Assembly: GCA_039666455.1 (NCBI GenBank)
Contig: JAVSLW010000012.1
Span: 1 to 31,536, forward strand
DNA length: 31,536 nucleotides
Source: Methanobacterium sp.
GTDB lineage: Archaea > Methanobacteriota > Methanobacteria > Methanobacteriales > Methanobacteriaceae
Reading direction: 5' to 3'
Below, piece by piece: positions 15,978-23,701 of this stretch. Positions within the stretch are counted from its first letter, which is position 1. The number at the start of each line of letters is the position of its first letter. The position numbers and the translations under genes are program-made. Under the pieces are notes generated by a model. The model was not told the DNA's origin, ran no database searches, and saw only the letters and a list, made by a program, of their open reading frames with translations.

Positions 15978-17690
15978 ATGCATGATGAAACCGATCGTAA
16001 AATGATAGAAATCCTGAGGATACTTGCAGACCAGAATAAAGTGCTTGGTGCAAAAACCATCGCTGAAGAGCTTAAAAGAAAAGGTTACAACCTTGGGGAG
16101 CGAGCAGTGCGATATCACATGCGCATATTGGATGAAAAAGGATTCACAGAACGCATTGGATATGCTGGTAGAGAGATCACAGAAAAAGGATTAAAAGAGC
16201 TTGAAAAAGGCCTTATTTATGATCAGGTTGATTTTGCTTTCTCTAAATTTGAAGGTATGATTTATCAAACTTCTCTGGATCCAGGAAGCGGTAAAGGTGC
16301 TGTTGTTGTAAATACCTCCAGTTTCATTGACGGTGAAAATGTTGTTGCGGTGATTAAAGAAGTATTCGAGAAAAACATTGCAGTAAGTCCCTATATTAAA
16401 CTCTCTGAAATAGAACCAGAGAATGAAAGTGCATTCCCCCAAAAAGAAATTAGATTAGACACTATTTGCGGCACTACAATAGATGGAATACTTTTAAACG
16501 AAGGAATACCTGTAATCCCTCAATATGGGGGTCTTGTTAAAGTTGAAGACTATGTTCCTATTAGATTTACCGAACTTATAGCCTATAAAAAAACTTCCAT
16601 GACTCCTCTTGAGGCTTTCACTGCCAAAGAAATGACTTCAGTCCTGAATGCGGCCAGATATGGGAATGGAATGATCCCTGCAAATTTCAGGATAATTCCA
16701 GCTGCAGCAAGGGAAAATGCACTTAAATTATTCAGACAGCTTGAAAAAATAGGTGTTTCCGGGCTTTTAAAAATCGGTGAAAACGGAGAACCTGTTTTAG
16801 GTGTTCCTGTAGATGACGGCATGGTAGGTATTGCCATAACTGGAGGAATAGCTCCACTTTGTGCTGCAAAAGAAGCAGGGTATGAGGTTAATATTAAATT
16901 AGCAGAAACCATAATGGAGTTTAAAGATATGAATAAGTTAACTTCTACAAAGCCTGTATTAAAAACTACAGGCCCTGAAACAGGCGAAAAAGTGAAATTT
17001 CTGCTTTCAAAGGCATGGAACCTTATATATAATGTTGATTTAGACCTGAAATCCCAGAAAGGAAACGTTATTGTCAATGTTTCCTATGTAAACAATGATG
17101 ACCTTGACGATGCGCTCGAAATCGTGGGTAATATTTTCCGCTCCAGACCAGAGTACTGTACAAGCAAGTTTTACATGATATTACCCCATTCCAATGGAAA
17201 ACAGACAGGAATCGCAACCGTATGCAGTTTCACCGTGGACGGAATATTAACCAAGAATGATATACTAACAACCCCTCAATATGGAGGAATTCTTGAAATA
17301 GAAGAAAAAACAGCCCGCTTTGTAGAGTTAACTGCTTACAGTGGATCATCTCTTGATCCTCATGAGATTTACATTTCAAAAAATATGACATCGGTTTTAG
17401 ATACGTTGAATGGGACTGGAAGAATTCTTGCAAGCTTAAGGGAAATTCCATATCTTGCACGTCCTGATGCAGTAGAAATCATAGAAAAAATTCGAGAATC
17501 AGGATTTTCTGTATTAAAAGTTGGAGAACCAAGCGAATTAATTTATAATGCCAAAATAGAAAGATATCACGTGGGAATTGTAACTCCGGGTGGTTTAAAC
17601 CCGATAGCAGCAGTTATGGAAGAGGGAATTCCTGTAGATGTTAAAGCAGTTGAAAGATTAATGAAACTGGAAGATATGGAAGAATTTTAG
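15978..17690 (+). CDS. nrpR: Global nitrogen repressor NrpR (winged helix plus two NrpR domains)
   Basis: The 570-residue protein has an N-terminal winged helix (about 1-75; AKTIAEELKRKGYNLGERAV followed by RYHMRILDEKG) and two NrpR/DUF128 domains (about 80-310 and 325-565) that repeat the same motifs, such as GIATVCSFTVDGIL versus LDTICGTTIDGIL, and MTPLEAFTAKEMTSVL versus LDPHEIYISKNMTSVL. This one-HTH, two-domain form is the type studied in Methanococcus and Methanothermobacter. It represses nitrogen-assimilation genes and is released by 2-oxoglutarate. ATG start behind CTGGTGA; AATATATTTAATA just upstream is a likely TATA box. No GGAA-N6-TTCC is visible in its own promoter, so control of nrpR may be constitutive or by read-through from glnA. 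Confidence 0.95.
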   Translation: MHDETDRKMIEILRILADQNKVLGAKTIAEELKRKGYNLGERAVRYHMRILDEKGFTERIGYAGREITEKGLKELEKGLIYDQVDFAFSKFEGMIYQTSLDPGSGKGAVVVNTSSFIDGENVVAVIKEVFEKNIAVSPYIKLSEIEPENESAFPQKEIRLDTICGTTIDGILLNEGIPVIPQYGGLVKVEDYVPIRFTELIAYKKTSMTPLEAFTAKEMTSVLNAARYGNGMIPANFRIIPAAARENALKLFRQLEKIGVSGLLKIGENGEPVLGVPVDDGMVGIAITGGIAPLCAAKEAGYEVNIKLAETIMEFKDMNKLTSTKPVLKTTGPETGEKVKFLLSKAWNLIYNVDLDLKSQKGNVIVNVSYVNNDDLDDALEIVGNIFRSRPEYCTSKFYMILPHSNGKQTGIATVCSFTVDGILTKNDILTTPQYGGILEIEEKTARFVELTAYSGSSLDPHEIYISKNMTSVLDTLNGTGRILASLREIPYLARPDAVEIIEKIRESGFSVLKVGEPSELIYNAKIERYHVGIVTPGGLNPIAAVMEEGIPVDVKAVERLMKLEDMEEF

Positions 17691-17740
17691 ATCAAAATGG
17701 AAAGGCTTATTTACTTTAATTTAATATAAAGTGTAATAAT

Positions 17741-18238
17741 ATGCATGTCGATAAAATAATTTACATACCAATAGGAACCATACATTCGCCATTTAAAGAC
17801 CTTGAAGGCATGCCCATACAACCCATCGGGGCAAAGGACATTAAAGGTGAAATACACTTAAAAAAAGAATTTAAGGAAGGACTTAAAGATTTAGAAGGAT
17901 TTTCCCACATTATCCTGATTTATCATTTTCATCTCTCCAGAGGGCATCAGTTACATGTAAAACCATTTTTAGACAATGTTGAAAGGGGAGTATTTGCAAC
18001 AAGAGCTCCAAAAAGGCCAAATCCAATAGGAATGTCGGTGGTACGCCTTGAAAATATTGAGGAGTCAAAAATATATATATCTAATGTGGATATTGTTGAT
18101 GGTACCCCACTTTTAGATATAAAACCATACATACCTAATTTTGACAAATGTAAAGGTGAAGAAGTATGTATAGGCTGGTTTGAAGATAAACATGAAGATG
18201 CAAATCATAAAAGGTCTGATGGCCGGTTTATAGATTAA
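17741..18238 (+). CDS. trmO: TrmO/TsaA-like tRNA m6t6A37 methyltransferase
   Basis: The 165-residue protein is a UPF0066/TsaA-family member. IPIGTIHSPFKDLEGMP-IQP opens the domain, EGFSHIILIYHFH, FATRAPKRPNPIGMSVVRL and VDGTPLLDIKPYIP are the family hallmarks. Bacterial TrmO methylates the threonylcarbamoyl adenosine at tRNA position 37 using S-adenosylmethionine; the archaeal orthologue is assumed to do the same, though other roles have not been excluded. The ATG has only a weak ribosome site and a TATA-like TTTAATATAAAG some 15-25 bases upstream, so the mRNA may be leaderless. Confidence 0.85.
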   Translation: MHVDKIIYIPIGTIHSPFKDLEGMPIQPIGAKDIKGEIHLKKEFKEGLKDLEGFSHIILIYHFHLSRGHQLHVKPFLDNVERGVFATRAPKRPNPIGMSVVRLENIEESKIYISNVDIVDGTPLLDIKPYIPNFDKCKGEEVCIGWFEDKHEDANHKRSDGRFID

Positions 18239-18270
18239 AACTAAAATTAAAAACTACATAATAAAAATAG

Positions 18271-19041
18271 GTGTTAATTATTTCAAATTCAGATAATTTC
18301 AAAATAGATGGACTTGAAATTGTTAATAAAATGAAAAGCCGTCGAAAATTCGCAGAATTTTCGGGCAATCAAAAATCTACGATTTTTGAAAACCGCCGAA
18401 AATCGAAGATTTTCGAGGCATCAAAAATTCTTCGAATTTTTGAAAGCCGGCGAAATAATGTTTATAAAGTAAAATTTAGAGAAACAAGCCTTCCAGCAGT
18501 CATGAAGGTTTATTCTAAAAAGAATAATCTTTTAAATGAGTATAAAAACTTAAAAAAATTATCCAAAGCAGGTTTAAATGTTCCAGAATTGCTATTCAAA
18601 TCTGAAAGCTGTTTAATTTTAGAGCATATTCCTGGAAATTTAGTAAATGATTTGACTGAAAGACAGGATTTAGGAAGCTGGATCGAGGAACTGGCAAACT
18701 GGATGACAAAACTTCATCAAATAAAAAGGAATAAAAAGAGTCTTCTTAAAAGCGATTCCAATCTTAGAAATTTTATTTTCAAGGGCAGAGACATATATGG
18801 TCTGGATTTTGAAGAGATGAGATATGGTGATCCAAGAGAAGACCTTGCAGATATATGCTTTTTTTTATTGACTAATTTTCCCTCATTCACAAATCAGAAA
18901 AAGATCATGATAGAAAGATTTTTAGATGCTTACAAAAAATATGGGGATACCAAACTGGATAATATGGAATATTTTATATCTAAAAGTGCAGAAGAAATCA
19001 TGGAAAGAAGACGTAATCATCGGAAAAGTTGCAATTTTTAG
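18271..19041 (+). CDS. Protein-kinase/APH-fold protein with an in-frame hairpin insertion
   Basis: The 256-residue product resembles small archaeal kinase-fold proteins (RIO/APH-like). AVMKVY supplies the ATP-binding Lys, CLILEHIPG the hinge, DSNLRNFIF replaces the usual HxDxxxxN catalytic loop (Asp and Asn kept), and GLDFEEMRYGDPREDLADI is the DFG-like metal site. The substrate is unknown. Residues about 23-58 are encoded by a 108-bp hairpin-rich insertion (two 18-residue repeats); removing it would join MKS to RRNNVYKVKF, which looks like a normal first strand pair. Start: GTG at 18271 is used here, but its G sits inside an AGGTG ribosome-site-like string, so an ATT at 18277 or 18280 is an alternative. 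The gene follows trmO closely. Confidence 0.7.
   Translation: MLIISNSDNFKIDGLEIVNKMKSRRKFAEFSGNQKSTIFENRRKSKIFEASKILRIFESRRNNVYKVKFRETSLPAVMKVYSKKNNLLNEYKNLKKLSKAGLNVPELLFKSESCLILEHIPGNLVNDLTERQDLGSWIEELANWMTKLHQIKRNKKSLLKSDSNLRNFIFKGRDIYGLDFEEMRYGDPREDLADICFFLLTNFPSFTNQKKIMIERFLDAYKKYGDTKLDNMEYFISKSAEEIMERRRNHRKSCNF
18338..18445. repeat. 108-bp tandem hairpin element (2 x 54 bp) inside the kinase-like gene
   Basis: Two 54-bp units (18338-18391 and 18392-18445) contain four perfect inverted repeats, each with a 3-nt loop: 18343-18363 (9-bp arms), 18370-18388 (8), 18397-18415 (8) and 18422-18442 (9). The flanks AAAGCCGTCGAAA and AAAGCCGGCGAAA are repeated 108 bases apart, as if a short target or unit end had been duplicated. 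Length 108 keeps the frame and adds 36 residues (SRRKFAEFSGNQKSTIFE and NRRKSKIFEASKILRIFE). Related bipartite elements lie in korA. Confidence 0.8.
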
Positions 19042-19216
19042 GGACTGTCACGAGTGCTGGACATATCCTCCAATTTATTGTGTGAGTTTCTTTTTCAAAT
19101 AAAGACTTATTCTGTCTTGAAAAAATTTACAATCTGCAATAACTTTAGAACCTATTTTACATACGTTTTTTAATAATGAAAAACAATGTTAGAGTATAAA
19201 TGTACAGGGTGATATC

Positions 19217-19492
19217 TTGAAAAAAGAGGAAACTATTTGTTTAACCTGCGATGAAATCTGCGACTATATAGAAAAAGAAGTTAAGCCCGGAGATACTGTA
19301 AAATTATCTCTTGGAAGATGTTATATTCCTGGAAAAGTAGTTACAAATGTTCGAGGAGTCGTACAATTAGAAGTAGAAGGCGAAACTATAACTGGGTTAA
19401 CATGCATAGATGTAGGAAAATTAAGGGACTCCCTGGTGGAAGTTGTGCATGAATGTAATGATAAAAAATGCATCATAGAAGCCAAAGATTAG
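19217..19492 (+). CDS. Small Cys-rich protein of unknown function
   Basis: I do not recognise this 91-residue protein. It has six Cys: a CLTCDEIC cluster near the N-terminus (8, 11, 15), one at about 35, one at about 63 and two near the end (HECNDKKC). The middle (PGDTVKLSLGRCYIPGKVVT) reads like a small beta-barrel. The number and spacing of Cys allow a metal or Fe-S site, but no named motif fits. The TTG start at 19217 is preceded by GGTGAT with good spacing. It is a single gene with its own leader, 280 bases before the fwd operon. Confidence 0.6.
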   Translation: MKKEETICLTCDEICDYIEKEVKPGDTVKLSLGRCYIPGKVVTNVRGVVQLEVEGETITGLTCIDVGKLRDSLVEVVHECNDKKCIIEAKD

Positions 19493-19662
19493 TCGATCAA
19501 AACACGTTTAGTTTTCCTTTTTTAATAGTTAATTTTATTTTCAGCACTTTATTTGACTTATTCAAGCTATATAAATTCGAACTGAGCTTTAAAAAACTGC
19601 GTATAAATGTTTAAAATAATCAATGCCAGCTACGAAAATTTTATGTATAAACTATAATCCTT

Positions 19663-19683
19663 AATGTGTGTAAACCACACGTC
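19663..19683. promoter_or_regulatory. Upstream inverted repeat of the fwd promoter region
   Basis: AATGTGTG-TAAAC-CACACGTC is an inverted repeat with 5-bp perfect inner arms. It shares the left half AATGTGT and the 5-bp spacing with the second repeat at 19741-19761, 78 bases downstream, so the two are probably sites for one regulator. Confidence 0.5.
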
Positions 19684-19717
19684 ATTATATAAAATTTTCT
19701 ATTTAATTTTAGCAATA

Positions 19718-19731
19718 AGATATATATATAA
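19718..19731 (+). promoter_or_regulatory. TATA box of the fwd operon
   Basis: AGATATATATATAA is a strong archaeal TATA-like element. It places transcription start near 19750, inside the inverted repeat at 19741-19761 and about 25 bases before the fwdH start codon. Confidence 0.6.
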
Positions 19732-19740
19732 AGAAATTAC

Positions 19741-19761
19741 AATGTGTAACTAATACACATG
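19741..19761. promoter_or_regulatory. Inverted repeat at the fwd transcription start
   Basis: AATGTGTA-ACTAA-TACACATG has perfect 7-bp arms (ATGTGTA/TACACAT). Its position over the expected start site fits an operator. In Methanothermobacter a protein called Tfx was reported to bind downstream of the fwd promoter; whether this is such a site, or a site for the HTH-ferredoxin product of fwdH, is inference. Confidence 0.6.
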
Positions 19762-19774
19762 GAATGGGGAGTTC

Positions 19775-20239
19775 ATGCCTAAACATATCGTCTCAGGATT
19801 AAATTATCTGGCCACAATCAAACTAAGAAAAGAAGGTTATCTCCAAAAGGAGATATCAGAAATTCTTGGAATGGATAGATCAACAGTTTCTCATTATATT
19901 AATGGTAGAAACATTTCCTGGAACTCTATTGAAATCGCAGAAGCCATAACCAACCTGTGTCCAAAAGATTTTTTGAAAATGACTAATATGCTAACAAAAG
20001 ACTGTGAACAAACCAGAGTACTCATAAAAATACTTATGGAACGTAAATTTAACCCAATAGTCAAAGATGAATGTATAGGCTGTGGACTTTGTGTAGATAC
20101 ATGCTTAATGAAAGCTGTAAAGCTGAACAACCTTAAAGCACAGATAGATCCAGACTGGTGTTGTGGATGTCGTATGTGTGAATCAAGTTGTCCAGCTGCC
20201 TCAATTAAAATTTTGGAGGTAAAAAATGGTAGCAAATGA
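19775..20239 (+). CDS. fwdH: FwdH: helix-turn-helix fused to a 2x[4Fe-4S] ferredoxin
   Basis: First gene of the formylmethanofuran dehydrogenase operon. The 154-residue product has an N-terminal helix-turn-helix (about 14-50: KLRKEGYLQKEISEILGMDR followed by STVSHYINGR). The C-terminus (about 95-148) is a ferredoxin domain with CIGCGLCVDTC (the usual following Pro replaced by Leu) and CCGCRMCESSCP, enough for two [4Fe-4S] clusters. The order H-F-G-D-A-C-B matches the tungsten operon of Methanothermobacter, where fwdH encodes an additional ferredoxin-like protein. The HTH suggests a redox- or cluster-sensing regulator that may act on its own promoter; this is inferred. ATG start with GGGGAG ahead; the end overlaps fwdF by 14 bases. 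Confidence 0.85.
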   Translation: MPKHIVSGLNYLATIKLRKEGYLQKEISEILGMDRSTVSHYINGRNISWNSIEIAEAITNLCPKDFLKMTNMLTKDCEQTRVLIKILMERKFNPIVKDECIGCGLCVDTCLMKAVKLNNLKAQIDPDWCCGCRMCESSCPAASIKILEVKNGSK

Positions 20240-21311
20240 AAAATCTGCAGAAGAAAAGAACGTCTCAATTAAAAGGGAAGCTGCAGAAAAAAGGGAGCTT
20301 TCCTTTAAAGATGAGGCCTGTATTGGATGTGGAATATGTGAACAGATATGCCCCATGGATGCAATAGAACTTGGTCCAATTGGTGCAATCGTGAGAGGAA
20401 AAGTTGATACACCAAAAATCACTATAAGCGAAGAAGATTGTGTACTTTGCGGTATGTGTAGTGTAGGATGTCCTGTTGAAGCAATAGACTTTACAATAGA
20501 TGGCAAGCCTGTTAAAGAAATAGAAGATTACCCAAGATTAATAAAATCCATCACCCCTGAGATTGAAAACTGTATCTACTGTGGTGCTTGCGATATAGCA
20601 TGTCCACAGGATGCCATCAAAGTTATAAGAGAACTGCCAGAAAGAGCAAAACTTGTAACAGGTGAAATAGAAATAGACAAGGATACATGTGTTTCATGCG
20701 GAATATGTGAAGAAATGTGTCCTGCAGATGCAATACACCTGGCAAAACAGGCTCCAACATCTTCAAGTCCAGAAATAGCATCAGACATAGCGGTGGATAA
20801 GGATGCATGTGTTTACTGTGGTATCTGCAAGAGAGTGTGTCCTGTTGACGCTATAAAAGTTATATGTAAAGTCTGTCCTTACGGCGAATATGAAATTGAA
20901 GAGGCAGAAATTAAGGGCGACCTGATAATAAACGAAGATTTATGCGTAAACTGCGGGTGGTGCCAGGAAATATGTCCTAAAGATGTCATCGAAGTAGAAA
21001 AACCATTCGAAGGTGAATTGATCATAAATCAGGATGCCTGTCAGGGATGTGAAACATGCATCGAAGTATGTCCATGCAACGTATTATCATTCCCAAAACC
21101 TTCTGAATCAGGTGAAATTGTAGAAAGACTTCACAAAGATGAAAAATACTGCATATACTGTGGTGCCTGCCAGAACGTGTGTCCTACCTCTGCTATTGAA
21201 GTAAGAAGAACTGGTGTGAACATTACGCCGACCAAATCAAAAGCATGGCAAAAAGCAGTTGATTCTCTTAAATTTTCAGAAGGAAAATCAAAAGCTACGG
21301 AGGGTAAATAG
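20226..21311 (+). CDS. fwdF: Formylmethanofuran dehydrogenase polyferredoxin subunit F
   Basis: The 361-residue polyferredoxin contains eight CxxCxxCxxxC motifs, the first CIGCGICEQICP and the last CIYCGACQNVCP, enough for eight [4Fe-4S] clusters. In the solved Fwd complex this subunit forms the electron wire that links the catalytic cores and passes reducing power for CO2 reduction to formate. Motif six (CVNCGWCQEICP) and seven (CQGCETCIEVCP) are followed by variable spacers. ATG at 20226 behind a strong TTGGAGG, overlapping the end of fwdH, so translation is coupled. It stops directly against the fwdG start codon. Confidence 0.95.
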   Translation: MVANEKSAEEKNVSIKREAAEKRELSFKDEACIGCGICEQICPMDAIELGPIGAIVRGKVDTPKITISEEDCVLCGMCSVGCPVEAIDFTIDGKPVKEIEDYPRLIKSITPEIENCIYCGACDIACPQDAIKVIRELPERAKLVTGEIEIDKDTCVSCGICEEMCPADAIHLAKQAPTSSSPEIASDIAVDKDACVYCGICKRVCPVDAIKVICKVCPYGEYEIEEAEIKGDLIINEDLCVNCGWCQEICPKDVIEVEKPFEGELIINQDACQGCETCIEVCPCNVLSFPKPSESGEIVERLHKDEKYCIYCGACQNVCPTSAIEVRRTGVNITPTKSKAWQKAVDSLKFSEGKSKATEGK

Positions 21312-21557
21312 ATGGCTTACAAATTAGTAGTGTATAAGGAACTCTGTCATGGATGCGGTAACTGTGTTGTAGCATGTCCAGTAAACGCTTCCAAAAGTAC
21401 AGAAATTGCAGGCGGAAAAGGTCCGCAAGAGGACGTTGGACAAATTTTAATAGTAGAAGACGGAACTATAGAACTTAAAGATCTTAGCGAGTGTAATAAC
21501 TGTGCAACATGTGTTAAAGCATGCCCTGTTAATGCCATAGCACTGGAGGAAGTATAA
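21312..21557 (+). CDS. fwdG: Formylmethanofuran dehydrogenase ferredoxin subunit G
   Basis: This 81-residue subunit is a 2x[4Fe-4S] ferredoxin with motifs CHGCGNCVVACP and CNNCATCVKACP. It bridges electrons between the FwdF chain and the cluster in FwdB. The ATG immediately follows the fwdF stop codon, with GGAGGG 9-14 bases upstream; its stop shares one base with the fwdD start. Confidence 0.93.
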   Translation: MAYKLVVYKELCHGCGNCVVACPVNASKSTEIAGGKGPQEDVGQILIVEDGTIELKDLSECNNCATCVKACPVNAIALEEV

Positions 21558-21949
21558 TGAAAGTCATACTAAATACTGGAAGAACAGTCTGGCAAGGTGA
21601 AGCCATAGAATCAGGTAAAGACCTTCAAATGTACATTGATACTGCTGCAATATGTCATATGAACAGGGACCAGATGAACACTTTAGGTGTAAAAAATGGT
21701 GACACTATTAAAATTACATCGAAGTATGGTGAAGTTGTTGTATATGCTGTAGAGACAGCTGAAACCCTTCCAGAAGGAATGGTTTATATGCCAATGGGAC
21801 CATGGTGTAATCATGTTATAAGTCCTTTATTAGACTCTATGGCAATGCCAGATTTCAAAGATACAGAAGTAGAAGTTATGCCTACTGATGAAAAAGTACT
21901 GGACATGCCTTCGTTAATGAAAAAATATGGAAAAGTAGGATTATACTAA
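21557..21949 (+). CDS. fwdD: Formylmethanofuran dehydrogenase subunit D (molybdopterin dinucleotide-binding)
   Basis: The 130-residue product is a double-psi beta-barrel of the molybdopterin-dinucleotide-binding family, with the core MNTLGVKNGDTIKITSKYG and VYMPMGPWCNHV. With FwdB it holds the bis-pyranopterin tungsten or molybdenum cofactor, being the piece that is fused to the catalytic chain in formate dehydrogenases. It overlaps fwdG by one base (TAATG) and has CTGGAGG as ribosome site. Confidence 0.93.
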   Translation: MKVILNTGRTVWQGEAIESGKDLQMYIDTAAICHMNRDQMNTLGVKNGDTIKITSKYGEVVVYAVETAETLPEGMVYMPMGPWCNHVISPLLDSMAMPDFKDTEVEVMPTDEKVLDMPSLMKKYGKVGLY

Positions 21950-21967
21950 TAAAAGGAGGATTTCCAC

Positions 21968-23683
21968 GTGGAATACATAATAAAAAACGGAATGGTCTAT
22001 GATCCACTAAACAACATCGATGGAGAAAAGATGGATATCTGTATAAGAGATGGAAAAATAGTGGACAGTGTAAGTAAATCTGCAGAAGTGGTGGATGCTT
22101 CTGGAAAAACAGTAATGGCTGGAGGTGTTGAGCCCCATACACATATAGCAGGTCCAAAGGTGAATCTTGGAAGAATGATGCGTCCAGAAGACAGTGAAAA
22201 GGATGCTGAAGCAAAATCAGGGGATAGAAGATCAGGAAGTGGATTTTCAGTTCCATCAACATTTATGACAGGTTACAGATACACAGAAATGGGTTATACA
22301 ACTGCCATGGAAGCAGCTATGCCTCCGCTTGTTGCAAGACACACACATGAAGAAATGGTTGACACCCCAATACTTGATAAGGGAGCTTACCCACTTCTTG
22401 GAAATAACTGGTTCGTAATGGAGTATTTAAAAAATGGTGAAGTTGAAGAGTGTGCAGCCTATATTGCCTGGCTTATGAGAGCTACAAAAGGATACGCAAT
22501 TAAAGTTGTAAATCCCTGTGGTACAGAAGCATGGGGATGGGGAGGAAATGTACATGGAATAAACGACCCCGCACCACACTTTGGAATAACAGGAGCAGAA
22601 ATGATAAAAGGCCTTGTTGAAGCCAATGAAATGTTAGGTTTACCTCATTCTGTACACCTGCACTGTAATGACTTGGGACATCCTGGAAACTACGAAACAA
22701 CTCTTGCATCATTTGATATTGCCAAAAACATTAAAGCATCCCCAAAATATGGAAAAAGGGACATTTCATTGTATGGAACTCATGTTCAGTACCACAGTTA
22801 TGGAGGAACCTCCTGGAGAGACTTTGAATCTGAGGCCCCTGCAATCGCTGACTATGTAAACAAAAATGATCATATAGCAATAGATGTTGGACAGATTACC
22901 TTAGATGAAACAACAACCATGACTGCAGACGGACCAATGGAATTCGATTTATACACTCTAACTGGATTTAAATGGGCAAACTGTGACGTTGAACTTGAAA
23001 CAGGTTCAGGAGTTGTTCCATTCATATATTCATCCAAGAATCCGGTTCATTCAACACAGTGGGCTATCGGTATGGAACTGTTCCTTCTAACTAAAGACCC
23101 GGGCAAGATAATGATGACAACAGATCATCCAAATGCAGGGCCATTTATACGATATCCAAGAATTATGGCATGGCTTATGAGCAGCAAATACAGGAATGAT
23201 CTTATTGAAAATGAACTTCATTCATGGGCACAAAAGAAAAGCAGTATTGCAACAATAGACCGTGAATATTCTTTATATGAGATTGCACAGGTTACAAGAG
23301 CTACAGCTGCCAGAGTACTGGGATTAAGTGAGACTAAAGGACATCTTGGTGTTGGGGCTGACGCAGATGTTGCTGTATACTCATTCAACCCTGAAACACA
23401 GGATGCGTCATCTGATTATATGGCAGTGGAAACAGTATTCAGAAAGGCAGATCATGTGTTTAAAGATGGAGAAATTGTGGTTAAAAATGGTGAAGTCGTA
23501 AAACCACGAATGGATGGTAGAACTTACTGGGTAAACTGTAATTTCAATGAAGAATTAGAAAGGAACGTAATTTCTGATGTCCAGAAGAAATTCAAACAAT
23601 ACTACACTATAAACTTTGAAAATTACGAAGTAGGGAATGAGTATATGAGAAGATCTACTCCTATTGAAATAAAATGTAAGTAA
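21968..23683 (+). CDS. fwdA: Formylmethanofuran dehydrogenase subunit A (amidohydrolase)
   Basis: The 571-residue subunit is the binuclear-zinc amidohydrolase that condenses formate, made from CO2 in FwdB, with methanofuran. The metal ligands expected for the family are in place: EPHTHIAG (His57, His59), a candidate carboxylated Lys179 in GYAIKVVNPCG, His230 in HSVHLHCND and Asp386 in TTDHPNAGP. The start is GTG at 21968 with AAAGGAGG eight bases upstream. The C-terminal region (about 460-571) is the usual extra beta-sandwich and tail. Confidence 0.96.
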   Translation: MEYIIKNGMVYDPLNNIDGEKMDICIRDGKIVDSVSKSAEVVDASGKTVMAGGVEPHTHIAGPKVNLGRMMRPEDSEKDAEAKSGDRRSGSGFSVPSTFMTGYRYTEMGYTTAMEAAMPPLVARHTHEEMVDTPILDKGAYPLLGNNWFVMEYLKNGEVEECAAYIAWLMRATKGYAIKVVNPCGTEAWGWGGNVHGINDPAPHFGITGAEMIKGLVEANEMLGLPHSVHLHCNDLGHPGNYETTLASFDIAKNIKASPKYGKRDISLYGTHVQYHSYGGTSWRDFESEAPAIADYVNKNDHIAIDVGQITLDETTTMTADGPMEFDLYTLTGFKWANCDVELETGSGVVPFIYSSKNPVHSTQWAIGMELFLLTKDPGKIMMTTDHPNAGPFIRYPRIMAWLMSSKYRNDLIENELHSWAQKKSSIATIDREYSLYEIAQVTRATAARVLGLSETKGHLGVGADADVAVYSFNPETQDASSDYMAVETVFRKADHVFKDGEIVVKNGEVVKPRMDGRTYWVNCNFNEELERNVISDVQKKFKQYYTINFENYEVGNEYMRRSTPIEIKCK

Positions 23684-23701
23684 AAATGAACAGGTGATAT
23701 G

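Noticed and set aside
16583..17077. Long minus-strand ORF inside nrpR
   Set aside because: It is a shadow of the nrpR frame, without a ribosome site or recognisable domain.
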